Shown in pieces: positions 6,817-13,958 of a DNA stretch of 38,472 nucleotides. This DNA is from Desulfuromonadales bacterium (lineage in GTDB: Bacteria; Desulfobacterota; Desulfuromonadia; Desulfuromonadales; JAAXQG01). The position numbers and the translations under genes were made by a program. The stretch is taken from positions 1 to 38,472 of the forward strand of contig JAAXQG010000182.1 in assembly GCA_012974445.1 (NCBI GenBank). The letters are read 5' to 3'. Every line of letters starts with the position of its first letter. Position 1 is the first letter of the stretch. The notes beneath the pieces are model-generated. The model worked only from the letters and a program-made list of their open reading frames with translations. It was not told where the DNA came from and made no database searches.

Positions 6817-8868
6817 ATGACTGTTTACTTCCCCCTGGCGTTTATCGCCCTGACTCTAGCTATGGCCTTTATTATAATGGCCAGGGCTTTGTCACGCCTG
6901 CGCACCCGAACCGCCATCATTCAACGGATCTCCGTTGCCATTTCTCCCGCCAGTGGAGAACTCTTTTTCGAGACTCTATGTCAAAATCTCAGGGGACAAC
7001 TGGGGTTTGATTTCGTCCTGACTGCAGAGCGGGATCCTGAACGACCCTCTCGCTGGAACTGCGTCACCCTTCTGGGGCCTTCCGGGCCGATTAAAGCCGG
7101 GGAACAGATAGCTGACTGTGAGAATTTCCCCCTGGCCTCAGCCCATTACAGAAACCGGGGAGCTCGCAAGCTTGGGAATGTGGCAATTTTCGATGATTTG
7201 AAAATCGAGGGTTTGATATCGGTGCCCTTGCTGGGGGACGATGGCAAGCCCATCGGCTTTCTGGCCGGGATGAGTCGGAGCCCCCTTCGAAACCGGCGCT
7301 TCACCCGGGCAGTGCTGGCGGGCTTTGCGCCCTGGACGGCCTGCGAACTGCGTCACCGTCACACCAGTGCTCAACTCTCACAGACTCGGCAGATGTCGGA
7401 CCTCATCCTGGAGGCCATCCCCATCCGGGTTTTTTGGAAGGACAACCAATCGCGCTTCCTGGGCTGCAACAGTCTTTTTGCCACGGAGCGTAAGCTGCAG
7501 AGCCCAGATGAGATTGCAGGCAAAGACGTTTTCGATCTTTACCCCGAGAAAGAAGCCCGGATCCATCGCTTTGAAGACAACAGGGTTCTGGAGGAGGGAT
7601 CGCCCTGCGGCCACTACCTGTCGCGTGAGCAACAGGGTGACGGCAGTGAGCGTCTGAAGTGGGTGAGCAAAGTCCCCCTGCTCAACAGCCGGGGCGAGGT
7701 GGCGGGGATTCTGGGCATAGCCAAAGACGTCACCGACCACATGCGGGCAGAAGACGCCCTGCGCGACAGCGAACGCAAACTACGGGACATCCTTGACAGC
7801 AGCCTCTTCGGCATCCTGGTCCATCGCGACGGTGAACCTCTCTTCGCCAACGAGACAGCCGTTGCGCAGTGCGGACTCAAGGAACTGGCCCAGTGGTTCG
7901 GCCAGGGAAGCATCGACCTGCTTATGGACGAGGAATACATAGCTTCGCTCCAGGGTGATTTTGAGAAACTGACCCGGGGAAGCATCCCTACCGCGTACGC
8001 CGTCTTCAGGGCCCGGCAAAAACAGCCTGCTGCCCTTTGGCTCGAATCCAGCTCCACCCTGGTCGACTGGGACGGGCACAAAGCCATACTGACGACGCTC
8101 ATCGACGTCAGTGCCCGCAAGGAAGCGGAAAACGAACTGATCAAGGCTAAAGATGAGCTCGAAGAGCGAGTCAATCAGCGCACCCTCCAGCTTCAGGATC
8201 TGAACCAACAGCTGTTGCAGTCCCTGCAGGCAACCCGGGACGCCCAGACCCAGCTGGTGGAAAAAGAAAAGTTCGCGGCCCTGGGGGCCCTGGTGGCCGG
8301 AGTGGCCCATGAAATCAACACCCCGGTGGGAATCGGCATCACCGCGGCAACCCATCTCATCGACAAGTCCACCCTCATCAAACAGCAGCTCGAGCAGGGA
8401 ACGCTCAAGCGTTCGGAGCTGGAACGGTTCATCCAAATCAGCGAAGAATCCGCTACGGCCATTCACGCAAACCTTCGTCGAGCGGCCGATTTGATCCACA
8501 GCTTCAAACAGGTAGCGGTAGATCAGTCCAGCGAGCGGCGTAGACGCTTTTTGCTGCTGAAATACCTTGAAGATGTACTTAAAAGCCTGGCCCCTCGGTT
8601 GCGCAAGGGGAACCACCGCATGCAAATCCACTGTGATCCAGAGCTGGAGATTGAAAGCCTGCCCAAGCTCTTTGAGCCCTTCTTCACCACCCGCCGGGGG
8701 CAGGGGGGAAGCGGCCTGGGTATGCACATCGTCTACAATCTGGTCACCCAGACCCTGGGAGGTAAAATCCGGTGTGACAGCACACCGGATAAGGGTGTAA
8801 GATTTCAAATTGAAATACCGATGAAAATTCCTGACTCAAGCTTTACGCAAAGCTGTATTTCCGCCTGA
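6817..8868 (+). CDS. Sensor histidine kinase (GAF-PAS-PAS-HisKA) lacking the N and G1 boxes
   Basis: A 683-residue kinase-like protein. Residues 5-24 form one N-terminal membrane helix. About 35-180 is GAF-like, 193-312 and 320-438 are two PAS domains, 436-485 is a coiled coil, and the HisKA domain carries phospho-acceptor H498 in AHEINTPVG. The ATPase domain is broken: ESLP (to residue 616) runs directly into KLFEPFFTT, then G2 (GGSGLGM). The downstream paralogue has 55 more residues at this point, holding the N box and G1 box that bind Mg-ATP. The gap is in frame and the rest of the domain is intact, so it should not bind ATP normally. It could be a pseudokinase, a substrate phosphorylated in trans by the paralogue, or an assembly error. 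It ends 20-29 bp before the next kinase and probably shares its mRNA. Confidence 0.9.
   Translation: MTVYFPLAFIALTLAMAFIIMARALSRLRTRTAIIQRISVAISPASGELFFETLCQNLRGQLGFDFVLTAERDPERPSRWNCVTLLGPSGPIKAGEQIADCENFPLASAHYRNRGARKLGNVAIFDDLKIEGLISVPLLGDDGKPIGFLAGMSRSPLRNRRFTRAVLAGFAPWTACELRHRHTSAQLSQTRQMSDLILEAIPIRVFWKDNQSRFLGCNSLFATERKLQSPDEIAGKDVFDLYPEKEARIHRFEDNRVLEEGSPCGHYLSREQQGDGSERLKWVSKVPLLNSRGEVAGILGIAKDVTDHMRAEDALRDSERKLRDILDSSLFGILVHRDGEPLFANETAVAQCGLKELAQWFGQGSIDLLMDEEYIASLQGDFEKLTRGSIPTAYAVFRARQKQPAALWLESSSTLVDWDGHKAILTTLIDVSARKEAENELIKAKDELEERVNQRTLQLQDLNQQLLQSLQATRDAQTQLVEKEKFAALGALVAGVAHEINTPVGIGITAATHLIDKSTLIKQQLEQGTLKRSELERFIQISEESATAIHANLRRAADLIHSFKQVAVDQSSERRRRFLLLKYLEDVLKSLAPRLRKGNHRMQIHCDPELEIESLPKLFEPFFTTRRGQGGSGLGMHIVYNLVTQTLGGKIRCDSTPDKGVRFQIEIPMKIPDSSFTQSCISA
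8305..8331 (+). repeat. 27-bp sequence shared exactly with the downstream kinase (H box)
   Basis: The DNA around the phospho-acceptor His (reading AHEINTPVG) is identical over 27 bp to 10050-10076 in the next kinase gene, including third codon positions. Flanking codons differ. This reflects paralogy of the two kinases, possibly reinforced by gene conversion. Confidence 0.8.
8698..8744 (+). repeat. 47-bp sequence shared with the downstream kinase (G2 box), 46/47 identical
   Basis: The segment coding RGQGGSGLGMHIVYNLV differs at a single base from 10608-10654. It lies about 30 bp downstream of the junction where this kinase lost its N and G1 boxes. Such third-position identity is higher than in the rest of the paralogous domains, for example the dimerisation helices, and fits a recent exchange between the two genes. 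Confidence 0.8.
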
Positions 8869-8897
8869 TCCCCCACCATTGACGAAAGTTGGGAACC

Positions 8898-10790
8898 ATG
8901 GGCCCTGAAAATAGCCAGCCGATACAGAAACCGAACATAAGGTTCGTACTGTCTTTCCTGTTGCCACTAGGCGTATTTCTGACTCTGCTCATCGCGGGAC
9001 TTGCCCTGACTCATCAGGTCGAGATTCACCACAAAAATGAACAGCGTCACCGGACCGAGAGCTTTGCGGAGAATCAGGCAAAATCGATGGAACGCTTCAT
9101 CCATCGCTCCATGGCGGCAACCTACGCCCTGGGCGCCGTCGTTCGAGATCAGGAGCATGTCTTAGACAACCGGAAATTTGAAACCCTCAGCGAGGAATTA
9201 CTCAAAAGCTTCCCCGGAATTACCAATCTTCAACTGGCCCCAGGCGGAATCATCGGCAAGATTCATCCTCTTGCCGGCAACGAACCGGCCCTTGGACACA
9301 ACCTGCTCGCGGACCCGCTTCGCAACAAGGAAGCCCACCTGGCCGTAAACACCGGTAAGCTGACGCTGGCGGGCCCCTTTCCCCTGATTCAGGGGGGAGT
9401 CGCCGTCATCGGCCGCTATCCAGTCTTTGTGATCGACAACGACGGAATAGAAACCTTCTGGGGCTTCACAACGGCCGTGATGCAGCTCTCCGACCTGCTG
9501 GCAGGCAGTGGGCTGCCCCAGACGCTCGTTGATCGATACGCCTACGAGCTATGGCGACTGCTTCCCGACACGGGAGAAAAACAAATTTTTGCCCGCAGCC
9601 AGGCCCTGCCGATCAATCCAGTATCCGCCGACATTCTGGTGCCCAACGGCAACTGGACCCTCTCCATCTCCCCCCTGATCGGTTGGGAGTCTCCCCCGGA
9701 GGTCCTGCAAGGCAGGGCTCTGAGCATCGCCCTGGCCCTTCTTGGCACGGGATTCATCATTGCCCTGATGCGCCAGCCTCAGCATCTTCAACGTATCGTC
9801 GAGGAGCGCACCCGGGCCCTGGAAGAAACCAATGACGAACTGTTGATGGAAATTCACGAGCGCCAGCAAGCCGAAGAGTCCCTGGTGGCCGCCCGTAAGG
9901 AACTGGAACGGCGAGTGATTGAACGCACTGCAAAACTCAGCGCCGCCAACCTGGCTCTGACGGACGCTCTGGCCGCCACCGAAAATGCCATAGAGCAGCT
10001 TATCCAGTCGGAAAAACTCGCCGCTCTGGGCGGATTGGTCGCCGGGGTCGCCCATGAAATCAACACCCCGGTGGGAGTCGGGGTCACGGCTGTGAGCTAC
10101 CTTGAAGAGATGACCGGCAAGATCATCCGAGATCTCGAAGCCAACCGGCTGAAAAAATCCTCACTGGAGAAATATCTGAGCCTGGCCGCGGAGGCGACCC
10201 ACTCCATCCACTGCAACCTGCGCCGAGCCAGCGAAATGATCCACAGTTTCAAACAGGTGGCCGTTGACCAGTCCAGCGAGGGACGCAGGCGATTTGATTT
10301 CAATGAATATCTGGACGAAATACTGCTGAGCCTTCGCCCCAAGCTCAAAAAGTCCTCTCATCAGATTCGTATCGAATGCCCGCAGAAGCTGGAGATCGAC
10401 AGTTACCCCGGAGCCTTCTCCCAGATTCTAAGCAACCTGCTGTTCAACTCCTTCCATCATGCCTTCGATGAAGGGATCCAGGGGGAGATCCTGATCAGAG
10501 TCTCGCGGCACGATGAAATGCTGCAGCTCCATTATGGAGATAACGGGCGGGGAATGGACCGGGAGATGCTCGGCAGAATTTTCGACCCCTTCTACACCAC
10601 CAAACGAGGGCAGGGGGGAAGCGGCCTGGGGATGCACATCGTCTACAATCTGGTTACCCGGTCGCTGGGAGGCAAGATCTTCTCGACCAGCGCCCCGGGC
10701 AAAGGGACCTCCTTTGACATCATCATCCCCCTGACTGCCCCTGCCCCAGAAATCAAAACGGAGGAAAGCGCCAATGCTACTGCCTCATAA
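8898..10790 (+). CDS. CHASE-domain sensor histidine kinase
   Basis: About 630 residues. An N-terminal membrane helix (about 20-42) precedes a periplasmic CHASE-type sensor (about 60-260, with the typical FPGITNLQLAPGG and GPFPLIQGG pieces), a second helix (about 276-294), a coiled coil, a HisKA domain with H389 (ORF-track numbering) in AHEINTPVG, and a complete HATPase domain: N box NLLFNSFHHAF, G1 DNGRGM, F box FDPFYTT, G2 GGSGLGM. CHASE domains sense small extracellular molecules; the ligand is unknown. The ORF track begins at TTG 8889, but ATG 8898 three codons on is equally possible; neither has a strong ribosome binding site. It overlaps the response-regulator gene by 17 bp, which makes it the likely partner. 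The last 130 residues are very similar to the upstream kinase. Confidence 0.93.
   Translation: MGPENSQPIQKPNIRFVLSFLLPLGVFLTLLIAGLALTHQVEIHHKNEQRHRTESFAENQAKSMERFIHRSMAATYALGAVVRDQEHVLDNRKFETLSEELLKSFPGITNLQLAPGGIIGKIHPLAGNEPALGHNLLADPLRNKEAHLAVNTGKLTLAGPFPLIQGGVAVIGRYPVFVIDNDGIETFWGFTTAVMQLSDLLAGSGLPQTLVDRYAYELWRLLPDTGEKQIFARSQALPINPVSADILVPNGNWTLSISPLIGWESPPEVLQGRALSIALALLGTGFIIALMRQPQHLQRIVEERTRALEETNDELLMEIHERQQAEESLVAARKELERRVIERTAKLSAANLALTDALAATENAIEQLIQSEKLAALGGLVAGVAHEINTPVGVGVTAVSYLEEMTGKIIRDLEANRLKKSSLEKYLSLAAEATHSIHCNLRRASEMIHSFKQVAVDQSSEGRRRFDFNEYLDEILLSLRPKLKKSSHQIRIECPQKLEIDSYPGAFSQILSNLLFNSFHHAFDEGIQGEILIRVSRHDEMLQLHYGDNGRGMDREMLGRIFDPFYTTKRGQGGSGLGMHIVYNLVTRSLGGKIFSTSAPGKGTSFDIIIPLTAPAPEIKTEESANATAS
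10608..10654 (+). repeat. Second copy of the 47-bp G2-box sequence
   Basis: This is the partner of 8698-8744 inside the CHASE kinase gene, with one mismatch (T to G). The two copies are direct repeats about 1.9 kb apart, so recombination between them could delete or convert the intervening DNA. Confidence 0.8.
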
Positions 10791-12339
10791 CTCCACCAGC
10801 ACGGACCGGGACGAGCTGTTTTTCGCAGCCGAAGAGGAGATCCCCTCCCCCTGCACAGCTGCCCCCTGGAAACTGCTGATTGTCGATGACGAAAAAGAGG
10901 TTCACAGCATCACCCGCCTGGTGCTGGAGGATTTCCGTTTCGATGACCGTGGGCTTGAATTTTACAGCGCCTACAGCGCCGCAGAGGCCAACAATCTGCT
11001 GGCAACCCACCCGGATCTGGCCGTCGTGCTGCTCGACGTGGTCATGGAAACGGACCACTCGGGGCTGGACGTGGTGCGCTACATCCGGGAGGAGCTCAAG
11101 AACCGCTTCCTTCGTATCATCCTGCGTACCGGCCAGCCCGGCCACGCCCCCGAAAGCCAGGTGGTGCTGGAATACGACATCAACGACTACAAGGAGAAAA
11201 CCGAGCTCACCTCCCAGAAACTCATCACCACGATCATCTCTTCCCTGCGGGCCTACCGGGATCTGCTCACCATCGAGCGAAGCCGACAGGGCCTGGAGCA
11301 TATCATGACCTCCTCCCGGCGGCTCTTTGAGCGCCCTGGACGGCAGCGTTTCATGGGAGAGCTGCTCAACCAGTTCGCCGAGCTGCTGAGTATCTCTCAC
11401 AACATGCTCCCGGGGGAACTCTCAGGGTTTGCCGCCTCGACGAGCGAAGGGACATCGGTGATCAGTTCGGCCATCGGATCCTTCAGTCCTCTGGTGGGAG
11501 AGCCCCTGGAGGCCATCGAAGACCCCCTGTGCCTCTATAACTGCCGCCAGGCGCTGGCGCGCAGAGAGAACCGGCTCTCCAGCCAGTCCTATACCGGCTT
11601 TTTCTGCAACCCCCTGGGGCAGAGCAACCTGATCCACCTCCAGACCCCCCGAGTGCTGGGAGAGCTGGACAGCGGACTGCTGAGGGTTTTTTCCTCCTAT
11701 ATGGGGGCGGCTATCGAGAATCGTTTTTTGACTCTGGAGATCGCCGACACTCAGAAAGAGCTGATCTGGACTCTCGGGGAGGTCGTTGAAAACCGATCCA
11801 AGGAAACGGCCCACCATGTTCGCCGTGTCGCTGAGTACTCGACCCTTCTGGGGCAGATTCATGGTCTCGGTGACGATGAGATCGAGACCCTGCGCCTGGC
11901 TTCTCCGATGCATGATGTCGGCAAGATCGGGGTACCTGACGCCATACTGAACAAACCCGGAGCCCTCACGGACGAGGAGTATCGGGTGATAACCAGTCAC
12001 ACGACCATCGGGCATGACATTCTCAAGAGCTCAAGACGGGGCGTCATGCAGGCCGCCGCCATCATCGCCCTGCAGCACCACGAGTACTGGAACGGTCGGG
12101 GCTATCCGAATCGGCTCTCCGGCGAGGATATTCATATCTACGGACGTATCACGGCCCTTGTGGATGTCTTCGATGCCCTGGGAACAAAACGGGTCTATCG
12201 CGGCGCCTGGGAACTTGAGCGCATTCTCGATCTGATCCGCAGCGAGCGGGGCAAGATGTTCGATCCCTTCCTGGTGGATCTCTTCTTCGATCATCTTGAC
12301 GATTTCCTGCTCATTCGCAGGGCCTACCCTGACGATTGA
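10774..12339 (+). CDS. Response regulator with REC, DUF3369 and HD-GYP domains (c-di-GMP phosphodiesterase)
   Basis: A 521-residue regulator. The receiver domain (about 32-160) shows the acidic pair D38/D39 in LIVDDE, phospho-acceptor D88 in LLDVV, and a conserved Lys in YKEKTEL. A DUF3369 GAF-like sensor region follows (about 165-325). The C-terminal HD-GYP domain has HDVGKIGVPD and HHEYWNGRGYP, the metal- and substrate-binding motifs of enzymes that hydrolyse cyclic di-GMP; both HD and GYP are intact, so activity is expected. GGAGG lies 8 bp before the ATG. The start overlaps the end of the CHASE kinase gene by 17 bp, implying translational coupling and a cognate pair. Phosphorylation would therefore tune c-di-GMP levels, affecting surface attachment or motility; the final output is inferred. 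Confidence 0.95.
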   Translation: MLLPHNSTSTDRDELFFAAEEEIPSPCTAAPWKLLIVDDEKEVHSITRLVLEDFRFDDRGLEFYSAYSAAEANNLLATHPDLAVVLLDVVMETDHSGLDVVRYIREELKNRFLRIILRTGQPGHAPESQVVLEYDINDYKEKTELTSQKLITTIISSLRAYRDLLTIERSRQGLEHIMTSSRRLFERPGRQRFMGELLNQFAELLSISHNMLPGELSGFAASTSEGTSVISSAIGSFSPLVGEPLEAIEDPLCLYNCRQALARRENRLSSQSYTGFFCNPLGQSNLIHLQTPRVLGELDSGLLRVFSSYMGAAIENRFLTLEIADTQKELIWTLGEVVENRSKETAHHVRRVAEYSTLLGQIHGLGDDEIETLRLASPMHDVGKIGVPDAILNKPGALTDEEYRVITSHTTIGHDILKSSRRGVMQAAAIIALQHHEYWNGRGYPNRLSGEDIHIYGRITALVDVFDALGTKRVYRGAWELERILDLIRSERGKMFDPFLVDLFFDHLDDFLLIRRAYPDD

Positions 12340-12381
12340 TGCACCCTGGCCTCTTGCAAGTCGCGCCCTGAGAGACCGGTA

Positions 12382-12990
12382 ATGAATTATCTCTTTCACC
12401 TCTACCTCAGCGATGCTGGCGATGACCTGCTCCTGGGCACCCTGATGGGCGATTTCGTCAAGGGGCGGCTGCCCTCGCCCCTTCCTCCGGGCCCATTGCA
12501 GGGAGCGGCCCTGCACCGGGCGCAGGACGTCTTTGCCTCCTCTGACCCGAATTTCAACACAAGCAGACATCGCCTCCCTTCCTCCGTCGGACATTTCCGT
12601 GGTATCGTGGTTGATATTTTTTACGATCATCTGCTGGCCCGGCACTGGGATGAGCTCTACCCCTGCCCGCTGGAAAACTTCAGCCGTCGGATCTACCGCC
12701 TTCTGGAGCAACGCCATCCTGAGCTGCCACCGGCACTGCAGCGTCTGGCCCCCCGGATTATCGCGGAAGACTGGCTGTGCGGCTACGCCCGCACCGGAGC
12801 TGTGACCAGTGTTTTGGAACGGATGGCTCGACGCATCAACGGGGGGCATCGCCTCATCCTGTCCCCGGAGCAGCTGGCTCTGTGCGACCAGGGCATGGAG
12901 CAGGACTTCAGGGCCTTTGTACCCAAAGCCTTGGAGTTCTCCCGGCAATGGATCCGACAGAACCTTCAACCATCGAAACAGGGACCATGA
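12382..12990 (+). CDS. acpH: Acyl carrier protein phosphodiesterase (AcpH family)
   Basis: The 202-residue product matches the AcpH (DUF479) family across its length: N-terminal NYLFHLYLS, GTLMGDFVKG, LHRAQD, and the highly typical GHFRGIVVDIFYDHLLARHW. AcpH removes the 4'-phosphopantetheine arm from holo acyl carrier protein, a Mn-dependent cytoplasmic hydrolysis. The His and Asp residues in these motifs are the likely metal ligands. The gene starts 42 bp after the HD-GYP regulator, and its stop overlaps the next gene in ATGA (12987-12990), so it is part of the same run. Its placement between signalling genes and a methyltransferase is not explained by known pathways. Confidence 0.9.
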   Translation: MNYLFHLYLSDAGDDLLLGTLMGDFVKGRLPSPLPPGPLQGAALHRAQDVFASSDPNFNTSRHRLPSSVGHFRGIVVDIFYDHLLARHWDELYPCPLENFSRRIYRLLEQRHPELPPALQRLAPRIIAEDWLCGYARTGAVTSVLERMARRINGGHRLILSPEQLALCDQGMEQDFRAFVPKALEFSRQWIRQNLQPSKQGP

Positions 12991-13958
12991 ACGAAGATCA
13001 GTCCATTGCGACCATAATCAAAACCGCACGCCAGAGACGCCCCGGGCAAATTCGCCTTTTTCACGGCCGTGGAGGCTGCTATCCAAATCTGGAACACTTC
13101 AATCTCGACTTTTACCCTCCGGCGCTGATGCTGACAGTCTACAAAGCGGTCGATGAGCCTTGGCTGTTGCAGCTTTCTCAGGCCCTGGCACTGGAGTTTG
13201 CCGGAGAACTCGAGACAATACTGGTTCAGGAGCGCCACCTCCAGGGAGCTCCGACAAGGCTGCTTCAGGGAGAGCTCCCCGACCAGTCCCAGGTCCGGGA
13301 AGAAGGCCTTTGTTTCCACCTCAACCTCATCGGCGCTCAGAACACCGGGTTTTTTCCCGACATGCAGACGGGGCGGACCCTGGTACGGGGCATAGCGCAG
13401 GGCAAAAAAGTACTCAACCTCTTTGCTTACAGCTGCTCCTTCTCCGTAGCCGCTCTGGCCGGAGGTGCATCGAGCGTCGTCAACCTGGATATGAGCCGAA
13501 GCGCCCTGGAGCTGGGCCGCCGCAATCACCAGCTCAACGCGCTACCGGAGCGCTCGGCAACCTTTTTGTGCCACGATCTATTCAAATCCTTTTCCAAGCT
13601 CAGAAACCTTGGTCCCTTCGACCTGATCATCCTGGATCCTCCGGCGGCCCAGGGCAGAAGCTTCCTTGCCGAGCGGGACTGGCCTAAACTCGTGGCCCGC
13701 CTCCCCGGTCTGCTTCGCCCCGACGGAGAAGTCGTCGCCTGCGTCAGTGCCCCCCATCTGGGGCGCAATTTTCTGCAACAGTGCTTCGCCACTCGGCTCC
13801 CCGAGGCCCAGCTGCTTAGCGCCCAGACCTCGGGGGAGGACTTTCCGGAGAGCTGCCCCGAGAAGGGGCTGCACATCCTGCACTACCGCTGGCCTGGCGC
13901 CGGAGCACTGCCAGAGACCCGCCCCCTGGAAGCCATGCCGGAGACACTGACATGTTAA
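12987..13958 (+). CDS. Class I SAM-dependent rRNA methyltransferase, RlmI/YccW-like
   Basis: This is a 323-residue protein of the COG1092 type (23S rRNA cytosine-C5 methyltransferase-like). SAM-binding motifs are present: VLNLFAYSCSFSVAALAGGA (motif I), NLDMSRSAL (motif II, acidic residue for the ribose), and LIILDPPA (motif IV). GFFPDMQTGR upstream of motif I is typical of the family. The N-terminal PUA domain of full-length RlmI (about 400 residues) is missing or reduced. The ORF track begins at 12777, but that part overlaps acpH; ATG 12987 gives an ATGA overlap with the acpH stop and a GGGA just upstream. Substrate could be rRNA or another nucleic acid; the exact base is unknown. Confidence 0.87.
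   Translation: MNEDQSIATIIKTARQRRPGQIRLFHGRGGCYPNLEHFNLDFYPPALMLTVYKAVDEPWLLQLSQALALEFAGELETILVQERHLQGAPTRLLQGELPDQSQVREEGLCFHLNLIGAQNTGFFPDMQTGRTLVRGIAQGKKVLNLFAYSCSFSVAALAGGASSVVNLDMSRSALELGRRNHQLNALPERSATFLCHDLFKSFSKLRNLGPFDLIILDPPAAQGRSFLAERDWPKLVARLPGLLRPDGEVVACVSAPHLGRNFLQQCFATRLPEAQLLSAQTSGEDFPESCPEKGLHILHYRWPGAGALPETRPLEAMPETLTC

Noticed and set aside
7780-8808. Minus-strand ORF of 342 residues
   Set aside because: It lies antisense to the first kinase, whose domains are clear; the product is low-complexity shadow sequence.
6817-8868. Frameshift or stop in the truncated kinase
   Set aside because: The frame is open throughout; the missing residues result from an in-frame gap.
12345-12357. 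Possible sigma-54 element CTGGCCTCTTGCA
   Set aside because: GG and GC are 8 bp apart instead of 12, so the spacing does not fit.
12031-12969. Minus-strand ORF of 312 residues
   Set aside because: It is antisense to the HD-GYP and acpH genes and shows no family motif.
12777-12986. N-terminal extension of the methyltransferase ORF
   Set aside because: It overlaps acpH in another frame, and the ATGA junction at 12987 is a better start.
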